From NCBI GenBank assembly GCA_018396865.1, contig JAGTRB010000004.1:1-64000 (forward strand): a DNA stretch of 64,000 nucleotides, in the 5' to 3' direction. This stretch comes from Candidatus Bathyarchaeota archaeon. GTDB taxonomy: Archaea; Thermoproteota; Bathyarchaeia; TCS64. Positions 1-9,020 of the stretch are shown here, one piece after another. The number at the start of each line of letters is the position of its first letter. Positions within the stretch are counted from its first letter, which is position 1. The notes under the pieces were generated by a model. It did not search any database. It was not told the origin of the DNA and saw only the letters and a list, made by a program, of their open reading frames with translations. A program made the position numbers and the translations under genes.

Positions 1-555
1 ATAGAGGAGGCCCAGCGTCTAAAGCCAACCCCAGATATGAGGCATAGGATAGAGCATAACAGCCTCTGCACCCCGAAACAGCTGAAGAGGATAAAGGAGC
101 TTGGGGTCACACCTAGCTCGAGCATAGGGTACATGTGGGGAATAGGGGATGACTATGCTGAGAACTTCGGCCCTGAGAGGGAGAGATGGCTCCACCCCCA
201 CAAGAGCATGATAGACCTGGGAATTATAGCCGGGGGAAACAGCGACTATCCAGTGAGCGATGGAAACCCAATGGTTCAGATATATGAGGCCGTGACCAGG
301 AGGACAAGAACGGGGAGGACCATAGGTCCAGAAGAGGCCATAACCTTAAAGGAGGCTTTGAGGCTGTACACCTGGAACGGGGCCTATCTAGGAAAGGAAG
401 AGCACATTAAGGGGAGTATAGAGCCGGGAAAATATGCGGACATCGTTGTACTGGATAGAGACATCCTAAACATTTCCCCCGAGGAATTAAAGGATGTAAA
501 GGTAGACATAACAATAGTCGACGGCAGAATAGTCTTTCAACGACCGAAAACCTAA
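1..555 (+). CDS. Amidohydrolase (YtcJ-like), C-terminal part
   Basis: The reading frame is open from the first base of the window, so the gene starts upstream and only the last 184 residues are seen. The sequence shows an HRIEH motif (the barrel histidine of amidohydrolases), a GNSDYPV segment carrying the conserved aspartate, and a C-terminal GKYADIVVLD strand followed by VDGRIVF, which is the usual end of the composite beta-sandwich. These features match metal-dependent amidohydrolases of the amidohydro_3/YtcJ group. Substrates in this family are poorly known; amide or N-formyl bonds are typical. The next gene lies on the opposite strand, so this is a transcription-unit end. The subfamily is inferred; the fold is well supported. 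Confidence 0.85.
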   Translation: MEEAQRLKPTPDMRHRIEHNSLCTPKQLKRIKELGVTPSSSIGYMWGIGDDYAENFGPERERWLHPHKSMIDLGIIAGGNSDYPVSDGNPMVQIYEAVTRRTRTGRTIGPEEAITLKEALRLYTWNGAYLGKEEHIKGSIEPGKYADIVVLDRDILNISPEELKDVKVDITIVDGRIVFQRPKT

Positions 556-703
556 AACCAAAACCAACTCTCAAGGAAATGAAGTCCTAACGTTTAATAT
601 AAAACGTCATGGAATGCTCATTTATTATGAGCATTCTGAGTTTGAAACTTTAACAATCTTCGAAGAACTTATAATTTGTGAGATGTTCAGCCTTCCTATT
701 TAG

Positions 704-1561
704 TCACTTTTCGCAGATTACTCCTAGGATCTCCTCCCGGTAGACCACTTTTTTGAAGCCCGCTATTCTTAATCTCTTCATCACGCCCCTTCTTATATCC
801 AGTCTTCTGAACCTCTTCCCAGGCTCACCAGTATAATGGTAGAGTCTCCCACCAACCTGGAGAACCCTATGGAGGCTCTTATAGAACTCCATGCTGTATA
901 GATGTCCGGCGCGAGACAGCCTTGGGGGGTCGTGAATGATGTACTGGAAAAAGCCTGTGGGCAGAGCGTCGACCAAGATGTACGAGTCTCCGATCAACAG
1001 GTGAATTCTAGGATCCTCGAATAATCCCCTGGACCAAGGGTTGATCATCGCCATCTTCAGAACCTGGGGGTCGAGTTCTATGGAGACCACGATCTGGGCT
1101 CCCCTCTCAACCGCTGCTAGGGCAGTATAGCCCAGCCCAGTACATGTGTCCAGGACGTTTCCTCCCTCAACTCTTAGGGATTCCACCTTCCCCTTGGCAT
1201 CCGCCTCTGGTGTCGTACCCTTTGTCCTGTGCATCCTAATCCCGTCAATCTCTAGGGTTGGGGCTCCATCAGTTGGTACAAGCTTATAGTAGTGGTCTCC
1301 AGACATGGCGGCTATGTATAGTCTTCCATCCCTTAGGATGAAGACTACATCTTCTCTCTTTGCAGCCTTCTCAAGCTCATCAAACCCTATCAGGCTTCCA
1401 TCGGGGAGGATAACCCCCTCATTCCACTGCCCTATCGAGACCTGAGATATCCCAAGGTCGAGTGAGATTCTCCTCTCCCCCTTCAGGATTCTCCTAGCCG
1501 TCTCGGGGGTTATGAGCACAGGAATATTCCTTTCATTCAAATAGGCAAGTATTATAAACAA
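704..1561 (-). CDS. Predicted archaeal SAM-dependent methyltransferase
   Basis: This 285-residue protein has a glycine-rich SAM-binding motif I (VLDTCTGLGYTALAA, near residue 137), an acidic motif II (SIELDP) and an HDPPR motif at the end of strand 4, where N-type methyltransferases carry (D/N)PPY/F. The arrangement resembles the archaeal 'predicted methyltransferase' group COG2521; that assignment is from memory. The substrate is unknown, with RNA or protein both possible. The start used here is a TTG at 1561; no better in-frame ATG precedes the conserved region. It is divergent from the cupin gene beginning at 1584, so the two share a 22-base intergenic region that must hold both starts. 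Confidence 0.8.
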   Translation of the reverse strand: MFIILAYLNERNIPVLITPETARRILKGERRISLDLGISQVSIGQWNEGVILPDGSLIGFDELEKAAKREDVVFILRDGRLYIAAMSGDHYYKLVPTDGAPTLEIDGIRMHRTKGTTPEADAKGKVESLRVEGGNVLDTCTGLGYTALAAVERGAQIVVSIELDPQVLKMAMINPWSRGLFEDPRIHLLIGDSYILVDALPTGFFQYIIHDPPRLSRAGHLYSMEFYKSLHRVLQVGGRLYHYTGEPGKRFRRLDIRRGVMKRLRIAGFKKVVYREEILGVICEK

Positions 1562-1583
1562 GTGGAATTATTTAACCGAACTC

Positions 1584-2045
1584 ATGTCTAAGGGGTTACT
1601 AGAATTCATATTAAACTTGAGAAGGTGGGCTGGAGGAGATAAGTGGGATGTGGAGGAACCTACCGCGATTGGAGAAGGCTATGCTTGGACCTACAATGGA
1701 AGGTTCTACTCTATTCTATACACAAGAGCAGGGATGTACAGAGGAAACCACCTCCACCCCGTGGATCAGCACACCATCCTCCTTGAGGGTAAAGGAAGTT
1801 ATATCATGAAGAGGGGATTGGGGGAGGTCATCCAACCACTGGAGGTGGGGAAGGTCCTCACCATTAAGGCTGGGATCCCCCACATCTTCCTACCCGAGGA
1901 GGATTGCCTGACCTTGGAGTGGTGGGATGGGATGTTCGAGGCCAAGGAGCATGACTTCCCCAAATACATGAAAGAGATAAAGCCTAGAATCGACGAGTTC
2001 AATAGACGCCTAGAAGAGTTAAAAAACCAGAGATCAAGAAGATAA
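1584..2045 (+). CDS. Cupin-domain protein
   Basis: The 153-residue protein contains the two cupin motifs: GNHLHPVDQHTILLEGKG around residues 52-70 (metal-binding histidines) and VLTIKAGIPHIF around residues 90-101 with the second histidine. It is a single-domain cupin with a charged helical tail (residues 125-153). Such proteins bind a divalent metal and act as isomerases, dioxygenases or sugar-binding proteins; the sequence does not decide among these. It starts with ATG just 22 bases from the divergent methyltransferase gene. It is followed by about 100 bases without a gene and then the oppositely oriented mch. No operon partner is visible. Confidence 0.75.
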   Translation: MSKGLLEFILNLRRWAGGDKWDVEEPTAIGEGYAWTYNGRFYSILYTRAGMYRGNHLHPVDQHTILLEGKGSYIMKRGLGEVIQPLEVGKVLTIKAGIPHIFLPEEDCLTLEWWDGMFEAKEHDFPKYMKEIKPRIDEFNRRLEELKNQRSRR

Positions 2046-2144
2046 GAAGATTTCAGATGACAACAAGAATTCTATATTATAATTAAGACTTCCATAAAAC
2101 ATGTGGGGAAACTAGTTCTATCGTAGGTGCCCCGTCCTAATAAT

Positions 2145-3113
2145 TTAGAAGCCTCCTAGGCCTATGGACCTCCTGAGGATCTCGGAGTTTATGGAGCCCG
2201 AGGTGTAGGATGAGCCTGTTCTGAAGCTGGTTAGGGTTATGACGGCGGGGGCGAAGAGGGAGGGGTCTATCCTAGTGAAATCGAAGTCTACAGCCCTATA
2301 AACCTCGTATGAGGGTCTGCCATAGAACCTCGATCTGGATGAGGGAGCCCTCTCAGCTAGGTCCCTGAGGGTTTCATCATCCTCATCAACTATGTAGTCT
2401 GTAACCCCTCCGTATGTTATGGCGTCCTCAGCTCTCCCCATAGCGATTCCGAGATCTCTGTGAAGGGGCATGACCGGGGCGTATCCAGAGCCGTGGAGAA
2501 CCTTTCTAGGCTCGAGCCCTAGGAGGTCAAGCCTGAAGAGGCCTGTCTCGACAACTCTGCTGGATATCTGGATCATGCCGGCTAGGGAGGTTGTGGATGT
2601 GAGGATCAGATAGGTTTCGGAGGGCTTGACACCGCAAGCCTCGGCTATGAATCTTATGGCCTCATCAGGAGGCTTTTGATGAGTCTCTAGCAGGAGGACG
2701 GCTACATCTGATTCGTCTCTGTAGCCGATCCTCTCGTAAATCTTCTTGGGCTTTAGGGCTAGGGCTCTCGCAGGACCCGAACCATCAGCGTTGTAGTCCC
2801 CAACCCTTATCTTCCACCCGGCAAGCTGCGCTCCTAAAAGGGCTATGGATGGATGATCTGTGGTGACGACGACAGTTGGTAAGACCAGTCCATCATATCC
2901 GGAGTAGCTGAGGGATACCGTTCCAGCTCCACCCATCGCGATCCTCGAAGCCATGAGGCCGGCCTCATAGCCTCCTCTCGCATCCACCCCCGTGTCTATG
3001 AGGGTCGCCCCAGAGGGTAGCTTCTCCACGATAACACCGTAATACTCGGGTTCTGAAAGGAGATCTTCGACGATTCTATAAGCCAACCTATTGATGCTAA
3101 ATAAGGTTTTCAT
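2145..3113 (-). CDS. mch: Methenyl-tetrahydromethanopterin cyclohydrolase
   Basis: At 322 residues the protein has the usual Mch length. Diagnostic segments are ATLIDTGVDARGGYEAG (residues 36-52), a TTDHPSIALLGAQLAGW stretch (84-100) and GSGPARALALKPK (111-123). The family interconverts N5,N10-methenyl-H4MPT and N5-formyl-H4MPT in the cytoplasm. It belongs to the tetrahydromethanopterin C1 branch used in methanogenesis, methyl-branch acetogenesis or formate/formaldehyde handling. No other C1 gene is present nearby, so the direction of the pathway cannot be read from this window. The ATG start at 3113 places the conserved N-terminus normally. It stands alone between the cupin gene and the acyl-CoA synthetase gene. 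Confidence 0.95.
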   Translation of the reverse strand: MKTLFSINRLAYRIVEDLLSEPEYYGVIVEKLPSGATLIDTGVDARGGYEAGLMASRIAMGGAGTVSLSYSGYDGLVLPTVVVTTDHPSIALLGAQLAGWKIRVGDYNADGSGPARALALKPKKIYERIGYRDESDVAVLLLETHQKPPDEAIRFIAEACGVKPSETYLILTSTTSLAGMIQISSRVVETGLFRLDLLGLEPRKVLHGSGYAPVMPLHRDLGIAMGRAEDAITYGGVTDYIVDEDDETLRDLAERAPSSRSRFYGRPSYEVYRAVDFDFTRIDPSLFAPAVITLTSFRTGSSYTSGSINSEILRRSIGLGGF

Positions 3114-3197
3114 CCTCCATGCCTTATCATCTAGTCTCAGCCAGGAGTATTTTTTTTGATCCAGCTAGCTTATTAATCTAGCATCTTTAGTCTGACT

Positions 3198-3908
3198 TCA
3201 CTCCAGTATGACCCTTGCATCTACGATCTTCGCCCCCTTCTCGTAGACTAGGATGGGATTCATGTCCAGCTCCTTTATCTCTGGGCAATCCATGAGCATC
3301 CTAGATGTCCCTAGGAGAATGTTTATTATCGCCTCCTGGTCCGCCCTGGGCATGCCTCTAGCCCCCTCCAGTATCTTGTAAGACCTGATCTCCCTAATCA
3401 TCTCCTCGGCATCCCTCCTAGTTATGGGGACGAGCCTGAAGGATACATCCTTCAGGATCTCGACAAATATGCCTCCAAGGCCGAACATTATCGTCTGCCC
3501 GAATGTTGGGTCCCTCGATGAGCCTACGATCACCTCCGTAGACCTTGGGGCCATCTCCTGAATCAGGATACCCTTGATCTCAGCTCCAGGAACCCTATCG
3601 AGTACATTTTTCACTATCCTCCTGTACCCCTCCCTCACGCCTACCTCATCCCTGACATCCACGATCACCCCACCCACATCGGATTTGTGTAGGACTTGGG
3701 GTGAGACTATCTTGAGGACGACGGGGAAGCCTATCTCCTCTGCAGCCCTTACGGCCTCCTCCTCTGAGGTGGCTAGGAATATCCTAGTAACGGGAAGGCC
3801 GTAAAGGGAGCAGAGCATCTTGGCCTCATGCTCCAAGAGGAAGCCTCTTCCCTCAGACTTAGCATCCCCGAAGATCTTGACAGCTTCCTTCCTCATCTTC
3901 ATCCACAT
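3198..3908 (-). CDS. acdB: Acetyl/acyl-CoA synthetase (ADP-forming), beta subunit
   Basis: This is a 236-residue ATP-grasp protein (ATP-grasp_5 type). It contains GFPVVLKIVSPQVLHKSDVGGV (residues about 60-81), a GSSRDPTFGQTIMFGLGGI segment and the closing ELDMNPILV motif of the nucleotide-binding lobe. The separate beta subunit pairs with an alpha subunit encoded elsewhere to convert acyl-CoA, ADP and phosphate to acid, CoA and ATP. This is the archaeal energy-conserving step of peptide and sugar fermentation. ATG codons at 3908, 3902 and 3896 compete for the start; GGAG about 8 bases ahead favours 3908. The alpha subunit is not in this window, which is common in genomes with several acd paralogues. 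Confidence 0.9.
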   Translation of the reverse strand: MWMKMRKEAVKIFGDAKSEGRGFLLEHEAKMLCSLYGLPVTRIFLATSEEEAVRAAEEIGFPVVLKIVSPQVLHKSDVGGVIVDVRDEVGVREGYRRIVKNVLDRVPGAEIKGILIQEMAPRSTEVIVGSSRDPTFGQTIMFGLGGIFVEILKDVSFRLVPITRRDAEEMIREIRSYKILEGARGMPRADQEAIINILLGTSRMLMDCPEIKELDMNPILVYEKGAKIVDARVILE

Positions 3909-4073
3909 CCCTGCAGCTCCATATCCCTGAGCCTCAAAAGCTTAAAAATATAGGGCCCCATCTAAAGAAACAGTAACTATTTTTGTCGAAGGTGCATCTC
4001 AGGATTCTTTCTTCCTAGAAATCCTCCCGGAACTTCTTCGGTAAGGACTATTTATGTCGAGGGGTCTCAGCAA

Positions 4074-4490
4074 CTAGTCAGCCTCCTCGCTCAGCCTCTC
4101 CTTCAGCCACCTTGCTACCTGTTTCAGGATTGGGTTGGGAGTTAGGAGGACGGGTATCTCCCTAGTTCTAACCTTAAGGATTGGGGAGTACTCGGGCATA
4201 GGAGCGTAGAGGACATTGGCCCAGTAGATCCTCCCCCTCAATCTCTCCTCCATGAGCTCTTTCGTGTTAACAGGTAGGGGTGTGTGATGGAACACCACAC
4301 CCTCAGCCCAGTTGAGGATGACGGGGCGGCCTGCCTCCATGACGAGGACGCATGTCTCGGCGAGTTCCTGTAGCCCATACCTGGCCATCTCGAGGATTAT
4401 TAGCTCCTTTATGGGCAGATATGATATCCGGATCGGGACCCCTTCCCTACGCCTACCTATCAAACTCATAGGCTCCATTCGGCCTCCCAC
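4074..4490 (-). CDS. Conserved-looking hypothetical protein, coupled to aminotransferase
   Basis: I do not recognise this 138-residue protein. It overlaps the 3' end of the upstream aminotransferase gene by 25 bases if translation starts at 4490, and in-frame ATGs at 4478 and 4469 would shorten or nearly remove the overlap. It has a mixed alpha/beta appearance with no membrane segment, no cysteine cluster and no signal peptide; a hydrophobic strand (CVLVMEAGRPVILNW) lies near residues 47-61. The coupling suggests it is made with the aminotransferase and may support the same amine or amino-acid pathway. That link is inference from position only. Confidence 0.55.
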   Translation of the reverse strand: MGGRMEPMSLIGRRREGVPIRISYLPIKELIILEMARYGLQELAETCVLVMEAGRPVILNWAEGVVFHHTPLPVNTKELMEERLRGRIYWANVLYAPMPEYSPILKVRTREIPVLLTPNPILKQVARWLKERLSEEAD

Positions 4491-5806
4491 AATGACTTAT
4501 CGAGCAGGCTCACGATCTCCTCTATCTGGTCCCCGGTTACTATCAGTGGCGGGGCCACTTGGATGTGGTCTCCCCTCACTCCGTCAACTCCACCCCATCC
4601 CGGGTAGACTATTAGGCCGTTTTGCAGGCATCTCTCTAGTACCCTCCTGCTATACTTGGCCTCTGGAGGTAAGGGCTCCTTAGATCCCTTGTCTCTCACG
4701 AACTCTATGCCAGCGAATAGTCCTAGGCCGCGGACATCCCCGACCGTCGGATGCTCCTTAAGCCCCTCAAGCTTTGACAGGAGTTGTCTTCCCAGCTCGG
4801 CCGACCTCTCAACGAGCCTATGCCTCTTTATGTAATCTATGACGGCTGCTCCAGCCGCGCAGGCCAAGGGATGGCTACCATATGTGTGGCCGTGAGCGAA
4901 GGGCTCCTTGAAGGCGGAGTAGATCTCTTCAGAGGCTATGACCGCGCCGAGGGGCATATATCCACTGGATATTCCCTTAGCTGTCGCTATTATATCGGGC
5001 TTCACCCCCCAATGCTCGATGCCGAAGTTTCTTCCTGTCCTGCCGAAGCCTGTCATGACCTCGTCGGCTATGAATAGGACACCATACTTGTCGCAGATCT
5101 CTCTGATGATCTCGAAGTAGCCCTCTGGGGCTGGAACCGTGCCAAGGGTTGCCCCGACCACAGGCTCCGCTATGAAGGCAGCCACATGCTCAGGGCCTGA
5201 GGCCTTTATCATCCATTCCAGAGCCCATGCACACTCTAACCCACACTCCTCTCGGTTCTTCCCAAACCAGCACCGGTAGCAGTACGCTGGAGGTATGTGG
5301 GGGAAGTCTATTAGCATTGGCTCATACCTTCTACGCCTCGCTATATTACCGGACATGGAGAGGGCTCCGAGGGTGTTCCCATGATAGCTCTGCCACCTGG
5401 CAACAATCTTGTATCTCGATGGTTCCCCCTTCTCAAGGTGATACTGGCGGGCCATCTTCGCAGCCGCCTCCGTGGCCTCAGAGCCGCCTGAGGTGAAGAA
5501 GACCCTTGTAAGGCCCTTAGGCGCGATGCTGACGAGCTTCTCAGCGCATTCTAGGACAGATTCGGCGGTGAAGTGGGAGCTGTGGGCGAAGGAGATCTTC
5601 ATCATCTGCCTCTGAACGGCCTCTAGAACCTCACCCACCCCGTATCCGATACCGACGCATATGGGCCCACCGCTCCCATCTATATACCTCCTGCCAAACT
5701 CGTCCCAGACATATATTCCCCCCCCTCCAGTTAGGAGGATGAGAGGCTCATCCCCCCTTGTAAAGAGCCACCTAGAATGGTTCATGGGTCCCATCTCGGA
5801 TCTCAC
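4466..5806 (-). CDS. Class III PLP-dependent aminotransferase
   Basis: This is a 446-residue fold-type I enzyme. The PLP-binding features are visible: SGGSEATEAAAKMAR (residues 106-120), the pyridine-nitrogen aspartate in IADEVMTGFGRTG (Asp248) and the Schiff-base lysine in ATAKGISSGYMPLGAV (Lys277). An internal YCYRC...CGLEC cluster (Cys176, 179, 188, 192) could bind a metal. The family covers omega-amino acid:pyruvate, taurine and beta-alanine aminotransferases; the exact amine donor cannot be fixed. A GTG at 5806 opens the frame, with ATG at 5794 and 5785 as alternatives. It begins one base after the biotin ligase stop and overlaps the next small gene, so the three form an operon. Confidence 0.88.
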   Translation of the reverse strand: MRSEMGPMNHSRWLFTRGDEPLILLTGGGGIYVWDEFGRRYIDGSGGPICVGIGYGVGEVLEAVQRQMMKISFAHSSHFTAESVLECAEKLVSIAPKGLTRVFFTSGGSEATEAAAKMARQYHLEKGEPSRYKIVARWQSYHGNTLGALSMSGNIARRRRYEPMLIDFPHIPPAYCYRCWFGKNREECGLECAWALEWMIKASGPEHVAAFIAEPVVGATLGTVPAPEGYFEIIREICDKYGVLFIADEVMTGFGRTGRNFGIEHWGVKPDIIATAKGISSGYMPLGAVIASEEIYSAFKEPFAHGHTYGSHPLACAAGAAVIDYIKRHRLVERSAELGRQLLSKLEGLKEHPTVGDVRGLGLFAGIEFVRDKGSKEPLPPEAKYSRRVLERCLQNGLIVYPGWGGVDGVRGDHIQVAPPLIVTGDQIEEIVSLLDKSLWEAEWSL

Positions 5807-5807
5807 T

Positions 5808-6533
5808 TTATTTTGATCCTCCGCAGTGATATCTAATGGTACCGTTTACAATATGCATTAATCCATCATCTGCCTCCAGTAGGAGGCCGCCTTCCCTGGA
5901 AATATCTACGGCAAAACCACGGAGGATCCTTTCACCATCGTAGACCTCAACCCTTCTGTTGAGAGTTGTGGATAGACCTTTCCACCTTCTCAGCAGCTCG
6001 CGAGGCTCATCCTTTAAGACTATGAGGTTATCGCCTACTCTATCCAATAAAGAGAGGGCGAGCTCCCTGAGGGGTACTTTCCCACCGAGTTCTAATGAGA
6101 GGTTTGTGGCTGAGGTGAGGACCCTTGGGATATGGTTGTTCACATTTATGCCTATCCCAAGCAGGATCTTCTCAGGTCTATCCCTCATCCAAAGAACCTC
6201 CGTCAATATGCCCCCCAGCTTCCTATCCCCAACCATGATATCATTCGGCCATTTCAGGCTGGCCTCTACCCCGCAGGCCTCCCTAACAGCCTCGACTGCA
6301 GAGACACCAGCCATAATAGGGACTAGTCTAACCGCCTCTACCTCTGGGAGGATGATGGTCATATATAGGCCCCCTATGGGAGAGTGCCAGACACGTCCCC
6401 GCCTCCCCCTGCCCCTAGTTTGAGCCTCTGCGATGACTACCCTCAATGAGTCCCTAGGCAGGGGAAGAGATCTCGCGATGTCTTGAGTCGAGGAGATAAG
6501 CCCCACTCTTGATATCCTAGATATCCTCCACAT
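5808..6533 (-). CDS. birA: Biotin-[acetyl-CoA carboxylase] ligase
   Basis: The 241-residue protein has the biotin ligase signature: the adenylate-binding GRGRRGRVW loop (residues 41-49), SLKWPNDIMVGDRKLGGIL (from about residue 92, with the KWPND motif) and a C-terminal SH3-like domain ending in NGTIRY. It activates biotin with ATP and attaches it to a carrier lysine. There is no N-terminal winged helix, so it is a ligase without the repressor function of E. coli BirA. Its substrate, a biotin carboxyl carrier, is not in this window. The gene is first in the unit with the aminotransferase one base downstream. Confidence 0.92.
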   Translation of the reverse strand: MWRISRISRVGLISSTQDIARSLPLPRDSLRVVIAEAQTRGRGRRGRVWHSPIGGLYMTIILPEVEAVRLVPIMAGVSAVEAVREACGVEASLKWPNDIMVGDRKLGGILTEVLWMRDRPEKILLGIGINVNNHIPRVLTSATNLSLELGGKVPLRELALSLLDRVGDNLIVLKDEPRELLRRWKGLSTTLNRRVEVYDGERILRGFAVDISREGGLLLEADDGLMHIVNGTIRYHCGGSK

Positions 6534-6720
6534 CCCTCCGTCTAATCCTTTCCCCTCCTAAACCCCCTCATATAGTAAGGGTGGACCATCATTAATCCTC
6601 ATGAGATACACAAGTCTAACGGGTGCCAGATATGATGCTTCTAGGTTATTAAGATTCATCCTTGGGCTTTAGAACATTCAAACCCTTAAGGTTATTAGCC
6701 CGATTGATGATGTTAGTGGG

Positions 6721-8064
6721 ATGCGTATGGAGAAGGTGCCTAACGTAATCGTTCCTCCTCCAGGGCCGAGATCTAGGGCTCTACTGGAGGAAAGGAACGA
6801 GTACGTCACTCCTGGAGTCTACCTAGTCTCACCAATAGGCATAGCTGAGTCGAAGGGGGCTGTTGTGAGAGATGTTGATGGAAATGTCTACATAGACTTC
6901 ACATCCGGGATAGGGGTTGTCAGCCTGGGTCACTGCAGAGATGAGATAGTGGAGACCATCTGCAGCCAGGCTAGAAGGTATATCCATCAATGCATCCACG
7001 TCGCGAATTATGAGCCCTACCTTAAGCTGGCCAAGAGGTTGACCGAGATCACGCCAGGCTCCTTCAAGAAGAGGGCGCTTATGCTCAACAGCGGGGCTGA
7101 GGCAGTAGAGAATGCTGTAAAGATAGTTAGGCAGTACACTGGGAGACCCGGGATCCTGAGCTTCGAGAACAGCTTCCATGGCAGAACCTACATGGCCATG
7201 AGCTTGACTGGGAAATGGGATCCCTACAAGGTTGGCTTCGGTCCATATGTTCCAGGGGTCTATATGACCCCATACGCTTACTGTTACAGGTGCCCCTTCA
7301 AGCTGGAGTATCCGGGCTGCGGATTGGCCTGCGCCCATCACATAGAGGAGACAATCCTTAAGACCCAGATCCCACCAAGGGAGCTGGCGGCCATAATAGC
7401 TGAGCCCGTCCAGGGAGAAGGCGGCTTTGTAGATCCCCCATTGGAGTTCTTCAAGGAGATCAAGAGGATCTGCATGGATCATGGAGTCTACCTCATAATA
7501 GATGAGATACAGACGGGCTTCGCCAGGACTGGGAGGATGTGGGCCATAGAGCACTATGGGGTTGAACCTGATGTGATGGTGATGGCCAAGGCCATAGCCT
7601 CGGGGCTACCACTGAGCGCGGTCGTAGCGAGGGACGAGCTGATCAGGAACTCCTACCCTGGATCCCTCGGAGGAACATATGGAGGGAACCCGATAGCGTG
7701 CGCGACCGCCCTAAAGGTTATAGAGATAATCGAGAGGGAGAGGATAGTGGAGAAGGCCTCAGCCCTAGGGGTAAAGCTCAGGAGGCGCCTTGAAGAGTTC
7801 AAGGAGAGATACGAGATCATAGGGGATGTGAGGGGGAAGGGACCCATGCTCGCGATGGAGTTCGTGAAGGAGCGGCGGACAAAGGAGCCCCATCCGGAGG
7901 CCGTGAACCAGATCCTGAGGAGCTCCCTATCGAAGGGGCTGCTCCTTCTAAAGGCGGGATTATACGGGAACTGCGTGAGGCTCCATCCCCCCCTCACAAT
8001 AGAGGACGAGCTCATAGATAAGGGCCTGGAGATCATCGAATCCTCAATAAAAGAGGTCTCCTAA
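6721..8064 (+). CDS. Class III PLP-dependent aminotransferase or racemase (GabT-like)
   Basis: This 447-residue protein carries MLNSGAEAVENAVKIVRQYTGR (residues 121-142), the PLP aspartate in IIDEIQTGFARTG (Asp261) and the lysine in VMAKAIASGLPLSAV (Lys290). It fits the 4-aminobutyrate/acetylornithine branch. Archaeal members of this branch include broad-specificity amino-acid racemases in Pyrococcus, so racemase activity is a real alternative. Like the aminotransferase at 4466-5806 it holds a CYRC...CGLAC cysteine cluster (Cys188, 191, 200, 204). It is on the opposite strand from the biotin ligase operon and appears monocistronic. ATG at 6721 and 6727 are both possible starts. Confidence 0.88.
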   Translation: MRMEKVPNVIVPPPGPRSRALLEERNEYVTPGVYLVSPIGIAESKGAVVRDVDGNVYIDFTSGIGVVSLGHCRDEIVETICSQARRYIHQCIHVANYEPYLKLAKRLTEITPGSFKKRALMLNSGAEAVENAVKIVRQYTGRPGILSFENSFHGRTYMAMSLTGKWDPYKVGFGPYVPGVYMTPYAYCYRCPFKLEYPGCGLACAHHIEETILKTQIPPRELAAIIAEPVQGEGGFVDPPLEFFKEIKRICMDHGVYLIIDEIQTGFARTGRMWAIEHYGVEPDVMVMAKAIASGLPLSAVVARDELIRNSYPGSLGGTYGGNPIACATALKVIEIIERERIVEKASALGVKLRRRLEEFKERYEIIGDVRGKGPMLAMEFVKERRTKEPHPEAVNQILRSSLSKGLLLLKAGLYGNCVRLHPPLTIEDELIDKGLEIIESSIKEVS

Positions 8065-8155
8065 CCCCCATCAAGGCTCCTATTTTCCTCCTCATGTTTC
8101 ATGTGTAAACCAGTAACCTTATTTTTCTTCTCCTTGAGGTAAAATGCTGCTAAGT

Positions 8156-8920
8156 TTAAGCTTTTATGGAGCTCATCGCTCTAAATAAAAGGGAGAGGGC
8201 TAAATCCCCTAGGAATAGGGAGGTCAGATAGCCCAGGGTAATGAAGACTATGAAGGGTAGTGTGTTGGAGACCCATAATTCAGATGCCCCAGACCTCCTA
8301 AACTCATCTAATATCTTCAATGCCTCACCGTCATCCATCCTGAGAGGAGAGAGAAGCCTCCTAACACCATTCTCCAAGGCCTCGAGGGGATAGTGGAAAG
8401 GTGGACCCCTAACAGAATTTAGGTTCATCTTTGACCCAGAGATTAGGACCATCAGCTTCCTCCAGGAGGGCTCGTGGCCAAGCCCTTCAAAAAGCCTAGA
8501 GCCCCTATAAGCAGCATACAGGTTTCTAAAGGCCTGGAAGAGCGCGGATGAGGCGCCCAAGATGGAGGAGTTGGAGAGAACAGTTAATGGATATACCTCC
8601 GAGGTCATCCCTAAGAGAGGTTTAAACATCCCTGGAGGATATGGCTGGAGGAGGGAGAGGGCTACGAGGGCCTTGAAGTCAGCCCCCCCGAAGAGGCCGA
8701 GGTAACCTATGAAGAATGAAAGGGCTGTAGAGGCTAATAGAGTGAATCCAAGGCCTAAAGGGGATATATCTCCGGTGTATATCTCGTAAAGGTCTATGAT
8801 GAAGCCTGTAAGGCCGAAGAAGAGCCAGGTGATATCGGGAACCTCCCTCTCCCTCATATCCCTCAGGGATGCATAGACCAGCATGATCAGGGTCAGAGAG
8901 ATCCTGACGAACTCAGACAT
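8156..8920 (-). CDS. Archaeal prepilin/preflagellin peptidase (A24 family)
   Basis: This 254-residue membrane protein has the two catalytic aspartates of aspartic prepilin peptidases: Asp21 in SLRDMREREVPD and Asp81 in FGGADFKAL. The second sits in a GGAD rather than the textbook GxGD motif. Several hydrophobic helices (residues 6-20, 32-45, 58-80, 215-245) surround a large soluble loop (about 110-205). The enzyme would remove class III signal peptides from archaeal pilins or archaellins at the membrane. No pilin, archaellin or assembly ATPase gene is in the window, so its substrates lie elsewhere. ATG at 8920 gives a normal N-terminus. Confidence 0.85.
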   Translation of the reverse strand: MSEFVRISLTLIMLVYASLRDMREREVPDITWLFFGLTGFIIDLYEIYTGDISPLGLGFTLLASTALSFFIGYLGLFGGADFKALVALSLLQPYPPGMFKPLLGMTSEVYPLTVLSNSSILGASSALFQAFRNLYAAYRGSRLFEGLGHEPSWRKLMVLISGSKMNLNSVRGPPFHYPLEALENGVRRLLSPLRMDDGEALKILDEFRRSGASELWVSNTLPFIVFITLGYLTSLFLGDLALSLLFRAMSSIKA

Positions 8921-9020
8921 GATCCGGATTATCCTATAAATTAAGCTCGGTGGAGAGGTATATGAAGCCTTTCAATTCAATTAATCGATTAATAACCCTT
9001 GGTGACTAACATAAAGATGG

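Noticed and set aside
6829-7554. 241-codon frame on the minus strand inside the aminotransferase gene
   Set aside because: It is exactly antisense to a well-supported enzyme and its translation has no motif; it arises from GC-rich codon structure.
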